A stretch of DNA of 64,000 bases from Bacillus nakamurai (GTDB taxonomy: Bacteria; Bacillota; Bacilli; Bacillales; Bacillaceae), in contig NZ_LSAZ01000034.1 of NCBI RefSeq assembly GCF_001584325.1, positions 2,403 to 66,402 on the forward strand, written 5' to 3'. Shown piece by piece: positions 6,077 to 11,790 of this stretch. The notes beneath the pieces are model-generated. The model was given only the letters and a program-made list of their open reading frames with translations, searched no databases and was not told where the DNA came from. Each line of letters opens with the position of its first letter. Position 1 is the stretch's first letter. Position numbers and translations under genes: made by a program.

Positions 6077-6730
6077 ATGAAAAAAGTCGCAGTTTTAGTC
6101 GCACTCTGTACAGCTTTAATATTTACTCCATTTAATACTAAAGCTACAACAGCAGTCCAAAAAGATCAAAAAACAATCAAACAAGAACTTCAAAAGTTTG
6201 ATAAGCAAACAGATAGTGTGGAGCTAGTTTATAACTTACCAAAAGGTACACCTACTATCAAATTCGATAATGTAGAAGAATTTAAGAAAGCTGTTGCTGA
6301 TTATGAAAAAGCTTCTAAAAATAAGAAGCAAAACGTTCAAGAATACAATGATAGCACAACTCCAGCTAGCATTACATTCTTAGCTGCATCTTTTACTAAG
6401 ACAGGAACAAAAAGAATACGTTGGAATAATTCAGAAAGTTTAAGATAGGCATATTCAGTTTGGTTGCCATATAGTATGTGGATCGACTTCAAATATACAT
6501 ACACAGGGTCAGGAAAATCAAAAAAATTCAAAAAAGTGACATCTATCAAGTCTGACTCTTCAAGCTTCCCATCTTCTTGGCATCAATCAATGTCAAACTA
6601 CTCTTTTTATGATAAAAATAGAGGAGTTAAGATTCACATAAAAGGATCATTTTTATTGGGCGTAAGCATTGGTGGACAATCAGTGGGAGCTAAATTCCCT
6701 GATTCATACACAAAAAAATATCACTTTTAA
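6077..6730 (+). pseudogene. Secreted protein gene interrupted by an in-frame TAG
   Basis: An ATG behind AAAGGAGTC starts a protein with a clear signal peptide (MKKVAVLVALCTALIFTPFN, cleavage near TKA). Reading continues to residue 123, where a TAG occurs at 6446-6448. The same frame then stays open for another 93 codons to 6730, with coherent sequence (AYSVWLPYSMWIDFKYTYTG, then a basic linker and IHIKGSFLLGVSIGGQSVGA). The uninterrupted frame and uniform composition argue for one 217-codon gene with a single nonsense mutation, probably an ancestral CAG. A truncated 123-residue secreted protein would still be made. Family not recognised. A terminator follows at 6733-6756. Confidence 0.6.
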
Positions 6731-6757
6731 TTAGCAGGCCTGATGGCCTGCTTTTTA
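6731..6757 (+). terminator. Terminator of the interrupted secreted-protein gene
   Basis: Stem AGCAGGCC / GGCCTGCT (6733-6740 with 6745-6752), loop TGAT, then TTTTT. It lies directly after the distal stop at 6730, supporting the view that the downstream frame belongs to the gene. Confidence 0.85.
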
Positions 6758-6788
6758 CTTTGATTGACCTTGGTTTACATTGCAATAT

Positions 6789-6959
6789 TCAACGCTTTTT
6801 CTCTGTATACTTATCAATATCTTGAAAAAACGCCGCAGCCGTTAATGCTATGATTGCGCCTATTAATGTGATGTTCGCCTTCATGTCCGGCCTATATTCG
6901 TACTGGAAATAAAACCAGAATCCTATCCCCATCAGCAGAAAAACTATTCTCAGAGCCAT
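6789..6959 (-). CDS. 56-residue two-helix membrane protein
   Basis: Starts at ATG 6957-6959 behind AGGGGGATTCG and reads MALRIVFLLMGIGFWFYFQY, a short polar loop, a second hydrophobic segment (NITLIGAIIALTAAAFF) and a charged tail KYTEKKR. It follows the secreted-protein gene 6969-7373 with a 9-base gap on the same strand, so the two form a tight pair. Small two-helix proteins in this position can be holin-like, immunity or accessory proteins; nothing in the sequence decides between these. The strong ribosome site and clear membrane pattern support a real gene. Confidence 0.6.
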   Translation of the reverse strand: MALRIVFLLMGIGFWFYFQYEYRPDMKANITLIGAIIALTAAAFFQDIDKYTEKKR

Positions 6960-6968
6960 CGAATCCCC

Positions 6969-7373
6969 CTATTTAATATATATTTTCGCTGAACTGGCCG
7001 AGCCGATATAATTCCGTTCGTTTGAATCCGAGTATATATTGACGATTATCCTGTATGTGCCCGGCTTCACCCCTGAAAGGCTGAACCTTTTCAATGGGGT
7101 TGCTGTTGTGAAATTGCCCCGCTGCGCGCCCGAATTGCTGTAATTATCCGATCTGACAAGCATTGCTGAGTAATAAACACGGCCGGCCGTTGTTTTTTCT
7201 GCTTTCCAATCGACAGAGGTTGCTCGAGAGGAGTAGGTTGTTGCACCTGTGTATACCCGCACCTTTTTACTAGTCTGGTGTCCCGACCATGCGGCGGAAG
7301 CAGATGGCGCAACGGCCACCGCTCCTATAATTAATACTGCTGATAGAATGATTGATTTGAATAGTTTTTTCAT
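6969..7373 (-). CDS. Secreted beta-rich protein of unknown function
   Basis: The start is ATG 7371-7373, preceded by AAAGGAGAACAAGA; earlier in-frame starts lack a ribosome site. The 134-residue product has a signal peptide (MKKLFKSIILSAVLIIGAVA, cleavage after ASA) and a mature part of about 105 residues without Cys, rich in Ser, Thr and aromatic residues, ending GTYRIIVNIYSDSNERNYIG plus a short strand. This looks like a small secreted beta-sandwich. A two-helix membrane protein gene follows 9 bases downstream. I do not recognise a family. Confidence 0.6.
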   Translation of the reverse strand: MKKLFKSIILSAVLIIGAVAVAPSASAAWSGHQTSKKVRVYTGATTYSSRATSVDWKAEKTTAGRVYYSAMLVRSDNYSNSGAQRGNFTTATPLKRFSLSGVKPGTYRIIVNIYSDSNERNYIGSASSAKIYIK

Positions 7374-7503
7374 TTCTTGTTCTCCTTTCTTCATATAACA
7401 AGTACCTCTTTGTTCACAAATAATTAACATTTATTTACAAGGATAATCTTTATATTGCTCGAAATCTTATTGTGTTCCATAAAAAACCAAAGGAGTGTTT
7501 AAA

Positions 7504-7854
7504 ATGAATTTCAAAAAGACTGCTGTTACTGCACTATCGATTCCTGTATTAGCTTTATCCATTAGTGGTATGGCTTCCGCTAAGGAGATAACTCCTCCAA
7601 AAAACGAAACGCAAACAACTATATCTCCTGGTCCAATTAAATCCTATTACGATACTTTTGAAGTAAGAGCTGGGGGTTCTAAACAATTAGATGCAAAATA
7701 TTTAGGATCAGGATTCGCTTATCATTCAGATAATAGCGCTGTTTTCACAGTAGATACCAATGGACTTGTCCGTGGCTATAAAACTGGCAATGCATATTTA
7801 ACTATATTCAAAAACGGATCAGTATACGGTCAGCTACACGTATTTGTCTATTAA
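7504..7854 (+). CDS. Secreted protein with a Big_2-like immunoglobulin fold
   Basis: ATG 7504-7506 follows AAAGGAGTGTTTAAA. The 116-residue product has a signal peptide (MNFKKTAVTALSIPVLALSI, cleavage near ASA) and a mature domain whose phrasing, GGSKQLDAKYLGSGFAYHSD, then VFTVDTNGLVRGYKTGNAYL and TIFKNG, follows the bacterial Ig-like Big_2 pattern (structural core, S/D-x-N turn, 'G.V.G...G.A.L'). Such domains mediate surface or ligand contacts. It is the only member of the secreted set here with a recognisable fold. A terminator overlaps the region just after its stop. Role unknown. Confidence 0.6.
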   Translation: MNFKKTAVTALSIPVLALSISGMASAKEITPPKNETQTTISPGPIKSYYDTFEVRAGGSKQLDAKYLGSGFAYHSDNSAVFTVDTNGLVRGYKTGNAYLTIFKNGSVYGQLHVFVY

Positions 7855-7862
7855 TTTTCGAA

Positions 7863-7890
7863 TAGAAGAGCATTCTAATATGCTCTTCTA
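7863..7890. terminator. Bidirectional hairpin terminator
   Basis: An 11-base perfect stem TAGAAGAGCAT / ATGCTCTTCTA with loop TCTAAT. It ends the plus-strand secreted gene and overlaps the stop codon of the minus-strand zinc-ribbon gene. Confidence 0.7.
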
Positions 7891-8001
7891 ATTTCCCACT
7901 TTACCGTTCATGCCGCGGCCACAATGCGGGCAACAGGCATCTGCGCGGATTTCTAAATCAAGTTTGGTGTAATTGCAGTCCGGGCAATGGTATTCGATCA
8001 T
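7888..8001 (-). CDS. 37-residue zinc-ribbon microprotein coupled to the Dam gene
   Basis: The start at ATG 7999-8001 overlaps the stop of the DNA methylase gene as ATGA, implying translational coupling. The product MIEYHCPDCNYTKLDLEIRA continues DACCPHCGRGMNGKVGN. Two knuckles, CPDC (6-9) and CPHC (24-27), make a four-cysteine zinc ribbon of classic spacing. Such microproteins are common in phage genomes and often bind nucleic acid or a partner. It is the last gene of the operon 9074-7888. Confidence 0.65.
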   Translation of the reverse strand: MIEYHCPDCNYTKLDLEIRADACCPHCGRGMNGKVGN

Positions 8002-8813
8002 GGTCGGGCCTCCGGATCAAATAAGCTGAGCTGAGTGATTTTATAGTTGAACAGCAATAATTCTTCAGCACCGCGGCTTTTTCCGGATCCGCCGACAACC
8101 TGTTTGTATGCGGAAAAGGTTTCTGACTCCCAGTTCGGGTAGATCTCGAGTATCAAAGGATCATCGTAATAAGAAAGAACCACTTTCCCTTTGACCTGAT
8201 TAAGCAGCCGGGCCAGTTCCCGGTGATCCTCTTCGGTAAAGCCGCCAGCATAAAACCGCTCACGGCCAACATATGGCGGATCCACATAAAACAAAGTATC
8301 TGGGCTATCGTATTTATCAATGATGTTACGATAATCCTTACATTCGATCATGACGCCCTTCATCCGGTTGGCGAAGGACTGAAAGGCAGCACAGGCGCTT
8401 ATGTATCCGCCAGCAGGGTTCTGCCCACTTTGTGTGCTATGCCTCCAGCCTGTCTGCGGTACTTCCTCCGCGTTCCCCTTACTAATACCGGAGCGATTCA
8501 TATAAAACCACCTGACAGCCCGGTCAAAATCATCTTGCGGGTAATCCTCGGTTTTCCATTTCTCATAGAGCGCACGGCTGTACGGAATGGATTCGCAAGC
8601 CTGCTGCATGGCCTTCGGATCCTTTCTGACTTGCATCAAGAAATTTACTACATGGCCGTCAATGTCGTTATACACTTCATGGCCTATTTGCGGCTTGTTT
8701 GCTATGACATGAGCCGCGCCGCCAAAAGGCTCGACGTACACCTTATGTGCGGGCATTTTATTTATTATGTGATCGGCGTAACGTCCTTTGCCGCCGAATG
8801 GTGAGCGCGCCAT
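7998..8813 (-). CDS. D12-class DNA adenine methyltransferase (phage Dam)
   Basis: A 271-residue N6-adenine methylase. The N-terminal FGGKGRYADHI and YVEPFGGAAHV form the AdoMet-binding motif I region, and DPPY at about 178-181 is the catalytic motif IV. Length fits the family (typically 260-290). It would methylate adenine in phage or host DNA, most likely as an orphan enzyme protecting phage DNA; no restriction partner is nearby. It follows an 86-residue membrane-tailed gene with a 3-base gap and overlaps the zinc-ribbon gene. GC content is higher than that of the neighbouring cargo genes, so it belongs to the older phage part. Confidence 0.85.
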   Translation of the reverse strand: MARSPFGGKGRYADHIINKMPAHKVYVEPFGGAAHVIANKPQIGHEVYNDIDGHVVNFLMQVRKDPKAMQQACESIPYSRALYEKWKTEDYPQDDFDRAVRWFYMNRSGISKGNAEEVPQTGWRHSTQSGQNPAGGYISACAAFQSFANRMKGVMIECKDYRNIIDKYDSPDTLFYVDPPYVGRERFYAGGFTEEDHRELARLLNQVKGKVVLSYYDDPLILEIYPNWESETFSAYKQVVGGSGKSRGAEELLLFNYKITQLSLFDPEARP

Positions 8814-8816
8814 ACC

Positions 8817-9077
8817 TTAACCCCCGATCAAATTCGGCAGGACAGAGATAGCGAAGAAGAAGAGCGCCACGCATCCCCCGACCAGCCAGATATTTGTTTT
8901 ATCCCGTTTAGCGATAATGGTATCGTCGCCGATCATTTTTAGATCGTCAGACCGAGCGACCAGGATCGGGATGTATTCCTGGGGAACCTTTAAAAGCTCG
9001 GCCGCCTGCTCGACGGTCATTGCTTCGTCCTTTGTGGCCTTCACGTTCCGTTGCAGTTCTACCTGTAATGGCATCAT
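8817..9077 (-). CDS. 86-residue protein with helix-turn-helix-like N-terminus and C-terminal membrane anchor
   Basis: Residues 20-58 (DEAMTVEQAAELLKVPQEYI, then DDLKMIGDDTIIAKRD) resemble an excisionase-type winged helix, and the C-terminus is one hydrophobic segment (IWLVGGCVALFFFAISVLPN). A DNA-binding-like domain tied to the membrane is unusual. GGAGGGCGATGCAG is the ribosome site. The start overlaps the upstream gene by 4 bases and the gene precedes the Dam gene by 3 bases. Function unknown. Confidence 0.5.
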   Translation of the reverse strand: MMPLQVELQRNVKATKDEAMTVEQAAELLKVPQEYIPILVARSDDLKMIGDDTIIAKRDKTNIWLVGGCVALFFFAISVLPNLIGG

Positions 9078-9290
9078 TCTGCATCGCCCTCCAATTCTTT
9101 GCCTTCAAGAAGCTCCTTCGCATATCGGGAATACCTTTGTATCACTAACTCAGGCGCCGTTCTAACTGTTTTCATATTTGCAAACTGATAAAAGGCTTTT
9201 CTAAACCTGCGATTCTCTTCAGAAAGCCGCTGAATCTCTGCCTGAGCCTGAGAGAACAAATAAAATAAAACATATTTTTCACTTAAAACA
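9074..9290 (-). pseudogene. C-terminal part of a phage coiled-coil protein, truncated at a junction
   Basis: From about 9290 the minus strand encodes a natural helical sequence (AQAEIQRLSEENRRFRKAFY, then VRTAPELVIQRYSRYAKELL) ending EGKELEGDAE. The frame remains open up to 9403, but that extension is antisense to the leader and start of the XkdA-like gene and reads as AT-rich non-protein sequence. The native N-terminus therefore appears to have been lost when this gene was joined to the right end of the element. Its stop overlaps the next gene by 4 bases. Confidence 0.45.
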
Positions 9291-9392
9291 GAACATATGT
9301 TTGATCCATAATTTTCAATAGGTAATTGGACACATTTACCATAGGAAGATTGTATAAATTTTAATTTCCAAATATTTAAGGGGGCGTTCATC

Positions 9393-9884
9393 TTGGTATA
9401 CACAAAAAGTCATCTGGAAGATTGGATTGAAAGGCTATATAGAGAAATAAACATTCTCCATCCAATTGACATTAATTTTGATCATATCGCTCATGCGCTG
9501 GATATTTTAATTGTTTACAATCCGGTAACCAGTTTTGCGCTGCGCTTTAATGGAATGTTCACCATTTCTTTAGATTCTCGAAAATCCAGAAAAGAACAAT
9601 GGTTTGATTTTTCTCATGAGGTCTGCCACGAGTTCAGACATGAATGCAACAATAAAATCATGCCGATTTATTGGAAAGAGTATTTAGAGTGTCAGGCGAA
9701 TTATTTTGCGTATCATTTCTGCATTCCTACATTCATGCTCCGGCAAATAGATATTCCCCATAATCAATACCACGCGGCAAAAGTCATTGCTGACATATTC
9801 AAAGTCCCTGAATCATTTGCCTATATCCGCTTAAATATGTACCTCAACAAAGCCAGACTTATTATAGAAGCTGTTCCGGCGTGA
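9393..9884 (+). CDS. yqaB: XkdA/YqaB-like ImmA/IrrE-family protein
   Basis: A 163-residue protein starting at TTG 9393-9395 behind AAGGGGGCG. It carries the ImmA/IrrE (DUF955) metallopeptidase pattern HEVCHEFRHECN at about 70-81, a zinc HExxH-like motif here altered to HEVCH. Proteins of this type sit at the edge of PBSX and skin elements and in other mobile elements cleave the phage repressor. Its place next to spoIIIC, facing it, is that of yqaB in the B. subtilis skin element. The repressor it would act on is not in the window. A strong terminator follows. Confidence 0.75.
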   Translation: MVYTKSHLEDWIERLYREINILHPIDINFDHIAHALDILIVYNPVTSFALRFNGMFTISLDSRKSRKEQWFDFSHEVCHEFRHECNNKIMPIYWKEYLECQANYFAYHFCIPTFMLRQIDIPHNQYHAAKVIADIFKVPESFAYIRLNMYLNKARLIIEAVPA

Positions 9885-9897
9885 ATAATTGTGCACT

Positions 9898-9931
9898 AAA
9901 ATAAGCAGGCCGCAGCACGTCTGCTTATTTT
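9898..9931. terminator. Terminator after the XkdA-like gene
   Basis: 11-base perfect stem AAAATAAGCAG / CTGCTTATTTT (9898-9908 with 9921-9931), A-rich before and T-rich after. Confidence 0.8.
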
Positions 9932-10005
9932 AATTGGTTTGTTGCATATAGGGCCAGAATATCCCCTTGCGCTCAATCATACGCTGATATCATGTTGTTT
10001 CGGCT

Positions 10006-10422
10006 ATGCACTCCCCTTTAGTAATAAGAATTGAGATTTTAATGCATCTGCGCGCCTTGAAAAAAACGAAAAAAGACGTCTCCCTTCATGATCCCATCGG
10101 CCAGGATAAAGAAGGGAATGAAATAAGCCTGATCGATGTCCTCAAGTCAGAAAGTGAAGATGTAATCGACACCATTCAGCTCAACATGGAGCTTGAAAAG
10201 GTCAAAAAATATATCGACATTTTAGACGACCGAGAAAAAGAAGTCATCGTCGGCCGTTTCGGTTTGGATTTAAAAAAAGAGAAAACACAGAGAGAAATTG
10301 CGAAGGAGCTTGGGATTTCGAGGAGTTATGTGTCCCGGATTGAGAAGCGGGCGCTGATGAAAATGTTTCATGAGTTTTATCGGGCGGAGAAGGAGAAGCG
10401 GAAGAAATCGAAAGGGAAATGA
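10006..10422 (+). CDS. spoIIIC: SpoIIIC, C-terminal half of sporulation sigma factor SigK
   Basis: 138 codons corresponding to SpoIIIC of B. subtilis. From [20 protein letters not shown] onward it is sigma-K region 2.4-4; the region 4.2 helix-turn-helix is [20 protein letters not shown] near the end. The first residues (MHSPLVIR) are encoded by element DNA and have no role. SigK becomes active only when the element is excised in the mother cell by the SpoIVCA recombinase and this half is joined to spoIVCB; neither is in the window. The gene therefore marks the right junction of the element. A terminator follows at 10455-10480. Confidence 0.93.
   Translation: MHSPLVIRIEILMHLRALKKTKKDVSLHDPIGQDKEGNEISLIDVLKSESEDVIDTIQLNMELEKVKKYIDILDDREKEVIVGRFGLDLKKEKTQREIAKELGISRSYVSRIEKRALMKMFHEFYRAEKEKRKKSKGK
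10024..10040 (+). other. Right attachment region of the sigK intervening element
   Basis: Reading across codons 7-12 of spoIIIC, AGA ATT GAG ATT TTA, the sigK-derived sequence begins at about ATTGA (10030-10034). In B. subtilis the recombination core is, from memory, AATGA at this place (residues N-E of sigma-K). Here the second base is T. Exact borders cannot be set without the left end. Confidence 0.5.
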
Positions 10423-10454
10423 AGGGAAATGATCAGTGGAGTTATCATAGAGAA

Positions 10455-10482
10455 AAGCAGGCTATGGTTAGCTTGCTTTTTT
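10455..10482 (+). terminator. Terminator of spoIIIC/sigK
   Basis: AAGCAGGCTA / TAGCTTGCTT with a 4-base loop (10455-10464 and 10469-10478) followed by TTTTTT. Confidence 0.85.
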
Positions 10483-10549
10483 GCGTTTCAATTGTATATT
10501 AGTGAATCCGACACTGATTTTCCTTATTTTAAGGCTAACGCGTTTCATA

Positions 10550-10835
10550 AAAATCGAGAGGTCCATAATCTGTGCGATATGAGTACGACATCAATTTCGT
10601 CATTTCGATTAATTCATACCCCGGATTTTCCAGTCGTTTTTGAATCCTCCCATTCGGCTCGCCCATACAGGATCCGTGATAACGTTCAACCCGCTCATTT
10701 GGATGAAGAACGCAGAATGCCGATCCATTTGATTACCTTCTTCGTTCGGTTGGCTGCAACAGCTTTAACGTCCCTGAAACCCCGACCACGTGTTAAAACA
10801 ATGTCTCCGCGCATTCTTTCTATGCTGGTTCATAA
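10550..10835 (-). pseudogene. Decayed duplicate of the NAPE-PLD-like hydrolase gene
   Basis: This stretch aligns with 17416-17685 inside the intact hydrolase gene, for example shared words TACGACATCAATTTC, TTCGGCTCGCCCATACAGGA and GATCCAT, with many substitutions and indels that break every frame on the minus strand. It corresponds to the central part of the protein around the Gly-rich strand and ISHGHYDH region; the metal-binding stretch is degraded. It is therefore a fragment of a paralog or of an old duplication. The stretch 10429-10940 holds no other gene that I can support. Confidence 0.65.
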
Positions 10836-10860
10836 CAATTGGCCACGTTCCGTTTTATTT

Positions 10861-10892
10861 AAAAAACCCCGCTCCGATTTGAGAAGGGTTTT
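10861..10892 (-). terminator. Terminator downstream of manA
   Basis: AAAACCC (10863-10869) pairs with GGGTTTT (10886-10892). On the minus strand the stem is followed by TTTTTT. It lies 49 bases after the manA remnant. Confidence 0.6.
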
Positions 10893-10940
10893 AATTCATT
10901 CTATTAGATTCGAGAAGGAATGAGTTTATATTACATCATA

Positions 10941-11775
10941 TTACAGATTAGATACTATACACTTTGCATGGCCCGAAAGTTTGAATTCTTCAATCCCGTA
11001 CGGCAGCAGCATATGATCTCCTTTTTTAAAGTGATTTTCATGCTCGCCGGTGAAAATCCTGCCTTCCCCTTCAATCACACTGACAAGAATGAACAGTTTG
11101 CTGTTCTTGGTTAGATGGAACATTTATCACTTCTATACTCTTTTCCAAATGAAGCTCGCGCATCTTGCCTTCTGCATCTTTCCGCTCGTAATCATATAAT
11201 CTATAAGTTGTATCTGAATTTTGCTGCGTCTCTAAAACGAGAATACCTTTCCCAATCGCATGAACGGTACCGCTTGGAACATAAATGAAATCTCCCGGCT
11301 TTACTTTTACACGGCGCAGGAGCTCGTCCCATTCTCCAAGCTCAATCATCGTTATCAGTTCTTCTTTTGTTTTTGCATTGTGACCGTAAATGATCTCTGC
11401 ATCTTTTTGGCAATCAATGATGTACCAGCATTCGGTTTTTCCAAGCTCCCCGTTTTCACGTTTTTTGGCAAACTCATCATTCGGATGCACCTGAACGGAT
11501 AAGTCTTGATCTGCATCTAAAATTTTTGTGAGAAGAGGGAAACGGTCCCCTTCAAGATGTCCGAATAAATGTCTGTGATGTTCCCATAATTCACCGAGCG
11601 TAACGCCTTGATACACTCCGTTTTGAACAACGCTTTGTCCATTTTTATGAGCGGCAAATGCCCAGCACTCCCCTGTTCGTTCTGACGGAATTTTATAGTC
11701 AAAAGCAGATAAGGCAGTGCCTCCCCAAATTCTCTCTTTGAAAACAGGCTTGAAAAATAACGGTTCAGCCGTCAT
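10941..11775 (-). pseudogene. manA: Mannose-6-phosphate isomerase ManA, broken by an internal deletion/frameshift
   Basis: The 5' part (11775 to about 11110) encodes a normal class I phosphomannose isomerase: FFKPVFKERIWGG, then QVHPND and GDFIYVPSGTVHAIGKGI, which carry the zinc-binding and active-site residues. After IEVINVP the frame runs into a short nonsense tail ending at 11071. Another frame then gives the usual C-terminal cupin strand (NSKLFILVSVIEGEGRIFTG to VSNL, ending 10941). The whole is about 835 bp against about 948 bp for a 315-codon manA, so some 113 bp are missing at about 11105-11115, out of frame. The catalytic domain may survive as a 234-residue protein. It is the last gene of the manR-manP-manA set. 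Confidence 0.75.
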
Positions 11776-11790
11776 GATAATTCCCCCGCT

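Noticed and set aside
10429-10923. A 164-codon open frame on the plus strand after spoIIIC
   Set aside because: It is antisense to the decayed hydrolase copy and crosses the spoIIIC terminator; the protein reads as non-natural.
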